Assembly: GCA_949752795.1 (NCBI GenBank)
Contig: OX457058.1
Coordinates: forward strand, 166,100,223 to 166,164,222
Origin: Hyperoodon ampullatus
Taxonomy: Eukaryota; Chordata; Mammalia; Artiodactyla; Ziphiidae
Length of the DNA stretch: 64,000 nt
Direction: 5' to 3'
Within the stretch, counting starts at the first letter, position 1; each line of letters starts with the position of its first letter. The translations under genes were made by a program, and so were the position numbers. The notes beneath the pieces were generated by a model, which worked only from the letters and a program-made list of their open reading frames with translations, made no database searches and was not told where the DNA came from. Below are positions 21,715-33,884 of this stretch, piece by piece.

Positions 21715-22503
21715 TGAGAGCAAAAGCAAGGTTCTCCCTCTGGATTCCTTATCACGGATCTCACTGATGCTCTCAATAGCTCCCTAACTGGTCTCACTGC
21801 TTCCACTCACCTCCACACCCTCCCCCAGTTCAAATCCATCTGGCACATCATGGCCAGAGATACCTTTCTAAAAATCTAGATCTGATCTGGCCACTTCCCC
21901 ACTCAAACATATGCATGGCCCCTCATCACCAAGAGCGGTGGTTCTCAATCTTGAGCACACATTAGACTCATTTGGAGGACCCCTTAAAATGCGGATCATC
22001 ATGGGGTTCCATTCCCAGAGTTTCTGACTCAGTAAGTCTGAGGCCAGGACTAACGATTTGCATTTCTAAGAAGTTTCCAGTTGATGGTGATGGTGGTGGT
22101 CTGAGACCACATCTCGAGAACCACAGCCCTAAGTGTAAAACCCAGACCAAAGTAGGTCCTCCACTCCCTGGACCCCGACATCTCTCAAATATCGTCTCCT
22201 GCCTGGTCTGCCCTTCACCCTTTACCCACTTGTCAAATTCCAACTCATCCTAAGCCTAAGCATCACCTCCCTCTCAGAGTGCCGTCCAGGAAAATACCAA
22301 TTTCTCTTTCAAGTTCCCACTGACTGTGCCAAGCATCTTACCGAGCATCACACTTTTACTGAGCATTGCATCTCTTTGCAACCATTTGCTTACACATATC
22401 TGCTTCACCCACTAGATTGGGTGCCCCATGAACAGGGGGTCTGGTCATACAGCTTAGAGCTTCCAGCACCAGAAGATAGTAGGTGCTCAATAAGTATTTA
22501 TGC
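21715..22503 (+). repeat. L2 LINE 3' region, interrupted
   Basis: The L2 sense-strand pattern ends at 'atagtaggtgctcaataagtattta'. It is interrupted by a hAT element at about 21936-22131. The 93-codon frame at 21972-22253 crosses both and is not a gene. Confidence 0.7.
21936..22131 (+). repeat. MER5/MER20-type hAT element
   Basis: Begins GTGGTTCTCAATCTTGAGCA and ends 'ctcgagaaccac', which are matching inverted ends. It is a non-autonomous hAT-Charlie type element nested in L2. Confidence 0.7.
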
Positions 22504-23670
22504 GGGCTTTTAAGTCAGTATAAATAGCAAACGCACAACTTTAAAAACACACTGTTTCTCTAAGACGTTTAGAAACCCTGCACCCTTCCGGCTAGCGTCA
22601 GTAGGATTAGACTGTTGTCAGTGACTCAGAGTTCAAGATGCTGCTTGCAGCAAAGAAAGTAATATGTTGTTAACACCCTGTAGCTATTTGTGATCCTGAT
22701 TAAAGAGGACATGTATACGTCATGCATGCAAATAGAGTGAAGAAACATCTGAAATCTTTATTAGAATCTAGGACCAACTAGACTGACACCAAACCAAAAA
22801 CTTGTGTTTGTCTCTGAAACTCTGTATGACTCAGTGAAAATCAAAGATGGTTCCATATTCCTCCCAGCAATGCAGCATCAGAGAAAGGGAAACTCTATTT
22901 CAGTGATCTTTTCTATGTATTTTTTACAAACACAGCTGAGAATTCCCAAGTAACAGACTAATTGGAGGATGGCAATAAGAGACGAAGGAACTTTAAAATT
23001 TTTTGAGATTCTCTATAGTCCGTGAGGTAAAGAGAAAAAATAGAGCCTATAAGAACATCTGATGTGGCTGCTTATAAACAGTGGACTATATGCGTACTGG
23101 GTCTAAAGACTATTTGTGGTACAATTGCCTGTGGAGGGATACCTGGAGAACTGAAAATCAGCATCTTCAAATGTAAACAATTTTATATTCACGGAGTCTA
23201 TTGTTCTATTATGAGCTCCTACATGATGTATATTCTGGTTGATTACTCATTGATGATTAGGGGATTTTTGTGTTACACTTCCAAGGGTAGATATATCTGG
23301 TCAGTGACTGCTTTAACCTGTCAATTACTCCTTCTTTCCTTCCTTCCTTTTTTCCTTCCCTCCTTCTCTCCTTCTTCTAACTCTATTGCCCTTATATATT
23401 CATACACATACATACCAATTTTATATGTATATGTATACACACAGACATACACACACATTCTCCTACTGTTCAATTACTTCTCTTGATTTTCATGAATATG
23501 ACAACTGATACCTCCTCATGCTCTGATAACAGCTACCAAATTTTGCTCAACCTTTAAGTATCTGTTATCAGATCCTGCTTATCAGAACATATTCAGCTTT
23601 TAAGATGTTTTTCAGATATTCTGTTCATTTTTATTCAATTAAATAATTGAGTGTCACAGGTTCTGGTGAC
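22504..23670. other. Unassigned span with (TTCC)n tract
   Basis: No gene or named repeat. A pyrimidine (TTCC)n-like run lies at about 23325-23375. The 140-codon frame at 23064-23486 runs through this tract into TATA/CACA-rich sequence and shows no coding feature. Confidence 0.5.
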
Positions 23671-23832
23671 ACCACAGCAAATAAAGTAAATATGATTCCT
23701 GACCTCATTGGGCTTACAGCATTATGAGGGAGACTGTCAGTAAACAAGTAATCTCACAAATAAGTAAACAATTACCAAGTACAAGTGCCTTGAAAGAAAA
23801 GTCTTTCCTGAGACATTAAGAATGAAGAATCT

Positions 23833-24167
23833 GGACTTCCCTGGTGGCACAGTGGTTAAGAATCTGCCTGCCAATGCAGGAGACACAGTTCAATCCCTGG
23901 TCTGGGAAGATCCCACATGCCACAGAGCAACTAAGCCCGTGTGCCACAACTACTGAGCCTGCGCTCTAGAGCCTGCGAGCCACAACTACTGAAGCTTGCA
24001 TGCCACAGCTAATGAAGCCCGTGCGCCTAGAGCCCGTGCTCTGCAACAAGAGAAACCACCACAATGAGAAGCCCGTGCACCGCAACAAAGAGTAGCCTCC
24101 ACTCGCCACAACTAGAGAAAACCTGTGTGCAGCAACAAAGACCCAACATAGCCAAAAAAAAAAAAAA
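23833..24167 (+). mobile_element. CHR-1-type SINE
   Basis: Full-length body starting GGACTTCCCTGGTGGCAC with a poly(A) tail. A 14-bp TSD with one mismatch, AGA(A/G)TGAAGAATCT, lies at 23819-23832 and 24168-24181. Confidence 0.95.
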
Positions 24168-24244
24168 AGAGTGAAGAATCTAATTTAAATGAAGCAAATA
24201 TGGAAGATGTCATCACTGACCCCCAATTCTTCTTCCTTTCCTGT

Positions 24245-24710
24245 ATCCAAGCCTTTTGTCATGTGATTGTTCCAGCCTCTCCCACATAAGGGGTGGAGGG
24301 CACTTCCCACCTTTAATTCTGGCTTTGGCCTTGGAATTTGGTTTGACCAAGAGAAGGAGGCAAAAATGATGTTGTGCCAGTCTTGAGTCTAAGTCTCAAG
24401 AGTCCACCTGTATTTATATTTGCCTATTGTACTTCTGTCATTGCTGTGAGAAGACTATACCCAGATTAGCCTGCTGGTCCCAGAAGGAGGACAGACACTC
24501 AAAGCACCCTGACCCTCCTAATGTGCTCCAGTCGATCCTGGCTTAAAGCGAAGCCTCCGGCCATCCCACAGGCTCATGTGTGATCCCACCTTACATCAGA
24601 TGACCCAGTGGACCTATAGGTGCATGAACTACAATAATAAGTGATTATTTTTTGAGCCACTGAGTTTTGGCTTGTTACACAGCTATTGTTAGAAACAGCT
24701 AACTGATGCA
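24245..24710 (+). mobile_element. MLT1-type MaLR LTR
   Basis: Ends with 'gagccactgagttttggcttgttacac' and 'agctaactgatgcag', typical of the 3' end of MLT1 LTRs. Diverged solo copy. Confidence 0.7.
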
Positions 24711-25041
24711 GGGCATCAGAGAATTCTCTCCCAGACAGTGACATTTGGACTGAGACCAAAATATTAAGTAGGTATTAGACAGATGAAGAATGAAAGTAAG
24801 AATGTTCTTACAGACCGGAGGCTTCAGGGGAGAAAGAACTTGATCACTCAGATGATTGGAAGAAGGTTTAGAGAACAGGATGAGCTGAAGATGGGGAGCA
24901 GGGGCTAGATCATGCATGGTTCCTCATATAGTCTTTTTAGAGAATTTCAGATTAAATTTCAAAAATTGGACTCAGAGGAGAGCTATTGGTAATCAAGGAC
25001 ATTAAAATCAAAGGATTGCTGTCTTCATTATGATTAATCTA

Positions 25042-25230
25042 GAACTGCACGGTCCATTAGGGTAGCCACTAGCCACATATGGCAACTTAAGTTCAAAGTA
25101 ATGAAAATTCAGTTCCTCACTTGTACTAGCCTCATTTCAAATGCCCAGTAGCCCATGTGGCTAGTGGCTACCATATCAACTGCACAAATATAGAACATTT
25201 CCATTATGATGGAAAATTCTACTGAACAGG
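25042..25230 (-). repeat. hAT-type MER element
   Basis: Contains 'ggtagccactagccacatatgg' and the mirrored 'catgtggctagtggctacc', inverted halves typical of a short hAT non-autonomous element. Confidence 0.65.
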
Positions 25231-25231
25231 G

Positions 25232-25755
25232 TCTTAGTTTCTTTTTACTGTGTAACAAATTACCATAAACTGAGTGGCTTAAAACAGCACAAATGTATTA
25301 TTTCAGATTCCATAAGTCAGGAATCCAGGTACAGCTTATGTGGGTCCTCTCCGCAGGGTCTCACCAGGCTGCAATCAGCCTGTAGCCTAGGGTCTTCTCT
25401 AAGGCTCGGGATCTTCTTCCAAGCCCCCTAGTTGTTGGAATTCATTTTGTTGTATCCACATAGCCAAGGGGCTGCTTGCAGCTCCTAGCAGCCATCTTGA
25501 GGTCCTTACCATGTGTCCCCCTCATCTCATAACATGGCAGTTTGTTTTTTATCCTTGAGGCCAGCAGGATATTATTTCTCCTCTGATAATTTCCCTTTTG
25601 ACTAACTCAGTCAACTGAAGAGTAACCTAATCAAAGGAGGGATATCCCATCATACTCACTGGTTTACACACATTCAAGTGGAGGTGATTATATAGGGTGT
25701 ATATGCCAGGACATGGGGGAACCTTCAGGGCCATCTTAAAATTCTGTGTACCACA
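25232..25755 (-). mobile_element. MLT1-type MaLR LTR
   Basis: The 'tactgtgtaacaaattaccataaactgagtggctt' start and the 'gggccatcttaaaattctgtgtaccac' end are the reverse complement of an MLT1 LTR. No internal MaLR sequence is adjacent. Confidence 0.75.
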
Positions 25756-25759
25756 GACA

Positions 25760-26395
25760 GAACTGATCTAGAAAGTGGGAAAAACTTAAATAAATTAATA
25801 AATAGAGAAGGCAAGTGGCGGGAGAATTTCGAGTGATTAGCACAGGCTTGGACCACAAGTGTAATCTCTATTTAAATAACCTCTACATCACCGAGGTCTG
25901 TAACAGCCTTCTTGTAATTAAAGACTGGCTGCAACCAGGATCAAGGTTTATCCACAGTAATTTCACCCTCAAAGTAGCTGTAACCACTACTCTGCCTGCA
26001 ACCGGGGAGCAGTATAAACAAAACCCATAAAAGCGAACACAAATAGATGCTACCTTAAGAGCTGACATCCCTAGATTCTATTTCCTTGCAGTTACTAACC
26101 TCCAAGAGTTTCTGACCTTCTGCTAGTTTTGATCTGCAAAACCCAATTGCTCCTTCTCAGATTTACTGGTTTACTGGCTTGACAGAGTCCAGCCCTGGCC
26201 TGAACTCCCTGGCTTCCAGACCCTTGGCCCCTCCAACTGCAAACATTCTTGGGCACAGTCCCCTCCTCTTGCAAGCCCTGTCTAGGTGCTGCCCATCCCC
26301 CAAGTGACTTGGGTTTCGGAGGAGGAGAGGACTTTAAATATTGATTTTCAGGGAGAGGTGCACTGGCAGAAAAAAAGCATTTACACCATTTGGTT
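25760..26395. other. Unassigned span
   Basis: No gene or named repeat. Small frames only. Confidence 0.4.
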
Positions 26396-26399
26396 TCTC

Positions 26400-26730
26400 T
26401 TTTTTAATTGAAGTATTGTCGACTTACAATGTTATATTAGTTTCAGGTGTACAGCATAGTGATTTAGTTTTTTACAGCTTATACTCCATTAAAAGTTATT
26501 ACCAGATAATGGCTATAATTCCCTGTGCTCTACAATCTATCTTTGTTGCTTATCTATTCTATATGTAGTAGTTTTTATCTCTTAATCCTGTACGCCTCCC
26601 TTGCCTCTCCCCTCACCCCTCCCTTCAGGTAACCACTAATTTGTTTTCTATATCTGTGAGTCTGTTTCTGTTTTGCATACACATTCCTTTGTATTATTTT
26701 TTAGTTTCCACATATAAGTGATAGCACCCA
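26400..26730 (-). mobile_element. Older L1 3' end
   Basis: Reverse-oriented L1 tail ('ttgaagtattgtcgacttacaatg', then 'tccacatataagtgatagcac'), more diverged than the tails at 21 and 51 kb. Confidence 0.7.
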
Positions 26731-26749
26731 GTATTTGATTGGTTGCCCT

Positions 26750-27600
26750 GAAGGTAAACGTCAGCCATGAATTATAAGGACTATGTAAGGCTAATTATTC
26801 ATTTTAAAGAGGTGCTAATTAAAAATCATGTAAGGAATGTATTTACCATTTTGATAAAATTGTATCTACATAATTTTAAATTTCACAAAGAAAGTGGGGT
26901 TTTTTTAATGTTGCATTTAGTTATTTTAAGAAATTCTATTTCAAAGCTGTACCTGATTCTGAAATGGCTTCTATAGTAGCACTTCCTTTAAAAAAGTTTT
27001 TTTCTGTTACAAGTGAAGAATAAGTGTTTGCATTCTAACTACAATCAGTATTTCAACAGAGTGGAGATATTTTAGTGCCTTCGGTGGGCATTTATCTTCT
27101 TGCCATCAGCACAATAGAACAAAAGAGGACCCGTATTAGCATTAATAATAAAACCAAGTCCATTATGCAGATTTTCTTGTCAGTTAAATTTGTTGCAGGC
27201 TCAGTTTTGGATTCAATTTCATACATTTGGAAGTACTTTTGCTGTCAAGCAAATTTTTATCATTTTAATTTTGGAGGGTTTTTCTTCGTTTTTTTCCTCT
27301 CCTGTGTCTAAATTACCTTTTTAGAGGTTGGCAAATGGTTCTTCCCCACTGATATAGGAAGGGTTTGATTTGGCAAACTTAGGTATTTTCCCTGCCATGT
27401 GAATAGGGTTAATTTGAACAGAGCCGTTTCATTTTAACAGCCTCAACTTGCTCGGTGTACGTCCTGCCAAACAGCTTTGTGTATGATTGTCGACTGATGT
27501 CAGCACAGTTCTAGAAATAGTATTTGATAGTTAACAGCTGCCACAGAGCCAGAAGGGGAACACGAGACATTGTATTTCAGGAGGGTTTACGAAACTGGTG
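26750..27600. other. Repeat-poor AT-rich block
   Basis: No transposon wording is visible for about 850 bp. The sequence has several homeodomain-like TAATTA/TTAATT cores. It may be old unique DNA. Conservation cannot be judged here. Confidence 0.3.
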
Positions 27601-27839
27601 GCTATTGTATTTATTTATTTATTTATTTGATTTCTTGACAACAGGAGAGTTTAAGATACCAAGTATAGGCTTTTTAAAAAGACTGATATTCCTAAGTAGG
27701 TCAAGTGGATCCTAGGACCTTGACACTATATACCATTTAAATATTCTGCTCTCAAATAATATTTGATTAAGAGAGGTTTTTACTCATTTTGTGATGATGT
27801 ATATGGTCAACAGGTAGGTAACAAAAAACAGGTAGGTAG

Positions 27840-28052
27840 AGACTTGGCAAACTTTTTCTTTAAAGAGCCAGGTAGTAAATATTCTAGGTTTTCTGGGCCA
27901 TGCAGTCTCTGTGGCACCTACCCAGTTCTACTGTTACAGGGCTAAAGCAGACAATATGTAACAAATAGGAGTGGCTGTGTTCCAATAAAACTTTATTTAC
28001 AAAACAAGCAGTGGGCTGGCTTTGGCCATGGGCTATAGTGTTTCCACCCTTG
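27840..28052 (-). repeat. hAT-type element
   Basis: Near-complete reverse-oriented copy of the element at 58690-58911, with 'ttggcaaactttttctttaaagagcc' and 'gtggctgtgttccaataaaactttattta'. Confidence 0.75.
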
Positions 28053-28059
28053 TTTTGAA

Positions 28060-28545
28060 TACTAAGTGAGAATATTCCACACAATTCCATGCAGCATTCC
28101 ATAAAGGTTAAAGGTACTTACACTCTCTTACAGGCTTCTGAATCAAATTCCCCATGCATTCCCTGTGGAAACACGTGCAGTTCTTTTATGGACGCAGAGG
28201 GGTACTTAATTACATATGTATATGTGCTCTACAACCACTCTAATAATGGTCTGAGAGTAACGTGAGCAATAGATATGCCTTAATGAACTGAGAGGATAAA
28301 GATCATGATCTCTGGTGTACAATGAACCTGATTTTTCCTACCTTTCTTACTTTATTTAAGTTAATATCACCCTTAAAGTTTGAATTATCCTGCAAGAATG
28401 CAGGTTCATTAACTCCAGTTCAGCTTGTGCATCATCTTAATGGGACATATTTTGAAATGATGTAAATCACAAAACAGTTCTGTGCTCCAAATGACCTGCA
28501 TATTTCATTGAAGTCATTACAAGCAGTGCATACTAGTAAGAAAAT
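28060..28545. other. Unassigned span
   Basis: Nothing recognisable. Confidence 0.4.
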
Positions 28546-28548
28546 GGA

Positions 28549-28558
<10 letters not shown>

Positions 28559-28579
<21 letters not shown>

Positions 28580-28824
28580 TTTTTTTTTTTTTTTAGAAGA
28601 TTTAATGTCTTTTATTATTATTTTTTTTTTTTGCAGCATGCGGGCCTCTCACTGTTGTGACCTCTCCCATTGCAGAGCACAGGCTCCGGACGTGCAGGCT
28701 CAGCGGCCATGGCTCACGGGCCCAGCCGCTCCACGGCATGTGGGATCTTCCCAGACCGGGGCATGAACCCGTGTCCCCTGCATTGGCAGGCAGACTCTCA
28801 ACCACTGCACCACCAGGGAAGCCC
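28559..28824 (-). mobile_element. CHR-2-type SINE with (TTA)n/poly(T) tail
   Basis: CHR-2 body from about 28634 to 28824, preceded by poly(T) and (ATT)n runs that form its tail. A 13-bp TSD, GGATGTTATTATT, lies at 28546-28558 and 28825-28837. Confidence 0.9.
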
Positions 28825-28837
28825 GGATGTTATTATT

Positions 28838-30710
28838 TAAAGATAACTTACACAGAGACAAAAATCCAAGGAAGAAAAACTAAAGCATGGTCTAAAAAAA
28901 AGGAAGTCAAAGGATATGCTGGTTGCCAAATGTTATCTCGAAAGCCTTTATATGCCTTGCCCTTACCCACTCTCCACCACGTACAGACTACCATGAAAAT
29001 TACCAATTTGACCGTATACAAAGATGGGGGAAAATGTAACAATGCCTTACACTTTTTATTTTTCTGTATTCATGTATCACATTTGTTCTAGAAATGCCAT
29101 TTTCGCCTTTGGCATCTCAAAGGCAAATTGATGGTCCCAAGCTGGAGAACGTCTACTTGAAAAGGATCCCATGCACTAGCAACTTCCTAAAAAAATGATC
29201 ACTTTTTCCAAACTTGCCTCTTGCTCGAGGCTACATTTTCTTTTAACAATAGTTTTTGGAAACTTTCCCTCTCTTAATGTTACTACAATCTCTTTGTTGT
29301 CTTGTTCTTTCTTGTTTTTCCTATTTGTTACTTTCTAGAGATGGGAATGTCATCTATTTGTCTAATGGGATTCAGAATGATTTTAATACTGTTGCTCTTT
29401 TTAGCTCAGTCTATTACTTGCCTTCAATATATATAGCATATAACACAATAGTGTAGCACCATGTCAAAGGCTATGATGCTTTTTCTTTAATGGGTTATCT
29501 TATAGCAATTTAAATTGAATAAGTAAATCATTACACTCTAAGTTATTCTTATCTATTTACATAATTTATAAAAACTATGCCTGTCATTGTGTTAATCATT
29601 TCCTAATTGAGTTAGGACCATCTGTAGATCTCTTTGGCTCTAAGTTATCTGAAGGATGCTGTGTTGTCAGCAACCATTTTTCAGTTTACTCTCCCACTGT
29701 CATGAGTAAACATCACTGGTCTCAGTACTGATTGCTAGAATATCTCAGCCCTAACTTCATCATCATGCTCTTCAAATGGCATGGAAGTGTTTTTTACGGG
29801 TGTTCTTCTCTCTCCCAAACTCTCCATTTTATCCCCTGGAATCCCTATTAAATGCTAAGCAAATTTCCTAACATATTCCATCACGTCACAAAATATTCCC
29901 TCCACTTCCTAATTATAACTGAAATCTGCTCTCCCTCGAGGACATGGGTGTTCTTTATAGGACTCTTAAGCAGCTGTTCATTCTCACAGGATTGACATGT
30001 GAATAGGCCAGGAGCTGGGGGTGGTGTGAGTGCAAGAGGGCTTGATATTCCCTTGGCTTCTCATTGTGACAGCCAAGTCATTACTTCTCTACCTTCATCT
30101 AGGCTTTCCTTCCTCTTTGAACCTCGTGCCATCCAATTATGTAGCATTTTACCACCCCTCATGTCTGGCATCTACTGGTCCAGAGGTTTGCATGGTAGAG
30201 GCACTTCACAAATAGGGAAGGAGTTTATGAAATAATCAATATATTTCCCCAGATTCATCAAAGACAATTCAGTCCCTCCACCACAGGTACCACAGTCATT
30301 TTAGGGGTTCTTGGTTTCCAAGAGGGTAACCTGTCTAAAATCCTTAGCTCACTCTTTTTTTACAACTCAACTCCAAAGATTTATACCTCCACACTCATGA
30401 TTGTACTACACTTTACCATCATCTAGAGCACTTTACTAACTCACACACTTTAAACAATTTAAAATTCTTGAAGTGTGCTCCAAATCAATCCCTTACTGTC
30501 CTTACTTTGTTCCCTATCAAACCATCCACCTAAGTGTTTCTCTGAATTTTGATATCTTCAAACAACTTTATGGCCATTTAGAACACATGTGGATATTCAA
30601 ATGTAGGCAAATTATTTTTTAAAAGATTAATCAAAACTTTTAGAGCGACAAATGAGGTGTTTTATACCAATGCTCCTTCTGAGAAAAATTAGAAAAGCTG
30701 AAGCAAATAT
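28838..30710. other. Unassigned span
   Basis: About 1.9 kb with no gene or confidently named repeat. Frames are short and featureless. Confidence 0.4.
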
Positions 30711-30711
30711 T

Positions 30712-30740
30712 AAACACACACACACACACACACACACACC
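30712..30740. repeat. (CA)n microsatellite
   Basis: Pure CA dinucleotide run of about 28 bp. Confidence 0.9.
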
Positions 30741-30769
30741 CCAAAACTCTAAAGATATCATAGAAATAT

Positions 30770-33605
30770 CAAAGCAGAGATAATTTGTAGGATCAAGATT
30801 TGAATAAGGAAAAACCCAAAGAGGTAAGCCTGGTATTTGGAGTGGAGTGTGGCTGAGAAAATGAGAAAGTAAGCAGAGATATTAGTGGTCTCATAGATTC
30901 AAGAAGTGCTATGAATACCCAAGCAGTATGTATATTACATATGCTTGATAGTAAAGCTGCTAAAATACAAAGACAAAGAGATAATCTTAGATGCCTCCAG
31001 AAGAAAAATTATATATGAGCTTCAAAGAAGCAATACTATAGGACTTACAGCTGACTTCTCAACAGAAGTAATGAATCCAGAAGGCAGTGGAATCATATCC
31101 TCCAAGTACTGAAAGAAGATAGATAACTGCCAACCTAGAATTCTATGTCCAGCAAAAATATTCCTCAAAAATGAGGATAAAATAAAAACATATTTAGGCA
31201 AGTGAAAACTGAGATTCTTTTAGCAGCAAACATTCTCTTTTGCAAATGTGAAAGAGAAAATTTTAGGAAGAAGAACTATGATCCTAGATGGTATTTGCAG
31301 AAAAAGAATGAATGATAAATATGTACATAAATTTAAATATTTACCCTACGAAGCAATAGTTATAATGTCCTGTGGGGCTTGAAATATACAGATACAATTA
31401 AGGTACATTACAATAACAGCCCAAAATGTGAGGGGTAAATGGACTTAATGTATTTTTAGTTTCAAGTATTATCAAAGAAGAAATAAAGTAACAATTTATA
31501 TCTTACTTTTTTTTAAACATCTTTATTGAAGTAAAATTGCTTTACAATGGTGTGTTAGTTTCTGCTGTATAACAAAGTGAATCAGCTATATGTATACATA
31601 TATCTCCATACCCCCTCCCTCTTGCGTCTCCCTCCCACCCTTCCTATCTTGCCCCTCTAGGTGGTCACAAAGCATGGAGCTGATCTCCCTTTGCTATGTG
31701 GCTACTTCCCACTAGCTATTTTACATTTGGTAGTGTATATATGTCAATGCCACTCTCTCACTTCATCCCAGCTTACCCTTCCCCCTCCCCGTGTCCTCAA
31801 GTCCATTCTCTACATCTGCATCTTTATTCCTGTCCTGCCCCTAGGGTCTTCAGAACCTTTTTTTTTTTTTTTAGATTCCATATATATGTGTTAGCATACG
31901 GTATTTGTTTTTCTATTTTTGACTTACTTCACTCTGTATGACAGACTCTAGGTCCATCCACCTCACTACAAATAACTCAATTTCATTTCTTTTTATGACT
32001 GAGTAATATTCCATTGTATGTATGTGCCACATCTTCTTTATCCATTCATCTGTCGATGGACACTTAGGTTGCTTCCATGTCCTGACTATTATAAATAGAG
32101 CTGCAATGAACATTGTGGTACATGACTCTTTTTGAATTATGGTTTTCTCAGGGTATATGCCCAGTAGTGGGATTGCTGGGTCATATGGTAGTTCTATTTT
32201 TAGTTTTTTAAGGAACCTCCATACTGTTCTCCATAGTGGCTGTATCAATTTACATTCCCACCAACAGTGCAAGAGGGTTCCCTTTTCTCCACACCTTCTC
32301 CAGGATTTATTGTTTGTAGATTTTTTGATGATGGCCATTCTAACCGGTGTGAGGTGATACCTCACTGTAGTTTTGTTATATCATACTTTAAGTAAACCAG
32401 GAATGCATGTTGTAATCTATTGGGCAACTACTAAAAAGAATAGTTTAAAATACATAGATAACAAGTGAAGAGAACTAGAAAATGTAATAACAAAAATGGA
32501 ATTAATGAATAATAACACAAGGAAGAGAGAAAAGGGAACATAGAACATGTAGAACAAATAGAAAACAAATGGTAAGATGGTAGATTTAAATCCAGATACA
32601 TTGGTAATTACATTAAATGTAAATTGACTACATTTTTCAGTTAAGAGGCAAAAATTTGAAACTAGATTGAAACAATGACATACTGTTTACACTAGTCACA
32701 TCTTAAGCATAAGAATACAGATAAGTTGAAAGCAAAAAGATAGAAAAAGATATACTATGTGAACAAAATGAGAAGAAAACTGATGTACTATTATCAGTCA
32801 AAGTAGACTTTAAAGCAAGAAGCATTACTGGAGATAATGAAGGATATTTAATTATATATCTCTACAAGACAAAGTTAAAAGGAGAAATAGATAAATCCAT
32901 ACACATAATGAAAAAATTTAATATACTCCACTCAGTAAGCTGATAGAGCAACAGACAAAAAGATCAGTAAGGCTATAAGTTAATTGAATAGCATGAGCTA
33001 AAAAATTTAACATAGAGAGAACACTTTACCCAACAACTGTAGAATATACATTCTTATCAAACATATATGGAGAATGTATTATCCATATGGAGAAAATTGT
33101 CCATATGTTGAGCCATAGATTTAAAATAATTAAAATCATACACAGCTTCTCAGGCTGCAACTGAATTTAATAGAAGTTAATAATAATTAAAAAAAACCTA
33201 GAAACCCCCCCAATATTTGGAAATTAAAGAGTATAGTTCTTAATTAGCATAGGTTAAAAATAAAGCATAATGCAAAAGAGAAAATATTCTGAAGTGAATA
33301 ATAATGAAAATACAACATACCAAAACTTGTAAGATACAGCTAAAGCAGTGTTTAGAGAAAATTTTTATCATTAAATGCATAGGTTTGAAAAAATAAAAAG
33401 GCTAAAAATGAATTAGCTAAGCAACCTCTCAAGAAGTTAGGGGAAAATAGCATTATAGGCCCAAAGAAAGGAGAAGGAGGGAAATAACATAAATAAGAGG
33501 AGAAATTAATGAAATAGAAAACAAACATAACAAAATCAGCGGAGTGTACAGAGTTGGGTCCTTGAAAAGTCCAAAAAATTTGATAAAGCCCTAGAAATAC
33601 TGGAT
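30770..33605 (+). mobile_element. Ancient L1 (ORF1 end into ORF2 start), split
   Basis: Pieces at 30770-31490 and 32395-33605 read as a badly decayed L1. The first resembles the ORF1 C-terminal region ('gcagtggaatcatatcctccaagtactg'). The second resembles the endonuclease region of ORF2 ('taattacattaaatgtaaattgac', 'gtagactttaaagcaag'). A younger L1 was inserted between them. Confidence 0.65.
31510..32375 (-). mobile_element. 5'-truncated L1 inside ancient L1
   Basis: Reverse-oriented L1 3' UTR plus the ORF2 C-terminus. A 150-codon stretch of ORF2 (31913-32365) is still open, including the Cys/His segment ([14 protein letters not shown]). TSD of 14 bp with one mismatch (TTATATC[T/A]TACTTT) at 31496-31509 and 32376-32389. 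It is too short to encode an active protein. Confidence 0.9.
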
Positions 33606-33609
33606 CAAG

Positions 33610-33880
33610 ATGATGCCAAAAGTAGTTCTACCAATTCACATACTCCACCAGCATTTTCTCAGAAGATCCATTGCTCTAATTGACACTCAGTACTGTCAGG
33701 GTTTTTGGTTTTTCCTATTTTAGGCATTTTGGAGTGTATGTAATGGTATCTTATTATGGTTTTAATTTTAGTTTCCCTAATGGCTTATGTGGTTGAGCTC
33801 ACTTTTATATATTTATTTACAATTTGTAAATCATAGTTATTGTTTATGTTTTTTTGCAACATTTAGATGTTGGATGTGTT
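33610..33880 (-). mobile_element. Old L1M ORF2 fragment
   Basis: Reverse-oriented, diverged end of L1 ORF2 ('cacatactccaccagcattttctcag', then 'tggtatcttattatggttttaatttt'). Confidence 0.6.
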
Positions 33881-33884
33881 TAAA

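Larger units (their letters stand above)
23675..24950 (-). repeat. L2 LINE, split by MLT1 and CHR-1
   Basis: L2-type sequence in reverse orientation at about 23675-23818 and again at 24712-24950 ('agaatgttcttacagaccggaggcttc'). The gap is filled by a CHR-1 SINE and an MLT1 LTR. Confidence 0.55.

Noticed and set aside
23064..23486. 140-codon + frame with a hydrophobic C-terminal half
   Set aside because: The hydrophobic part is a (TTCC)n and TA/CA-rich tract. No homologous feature is visible.
28838..30710. A host gene in this long unannotated span
   Set aside because: No frame over 80 codons with coding features and no paired splice sites that I could support.
31913..32365. 150-codon - frame with a Cys/His segment as a host gene
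   Set aside because: It is the C-terminal remnant of L1 ORF2 in a truncated insertion.
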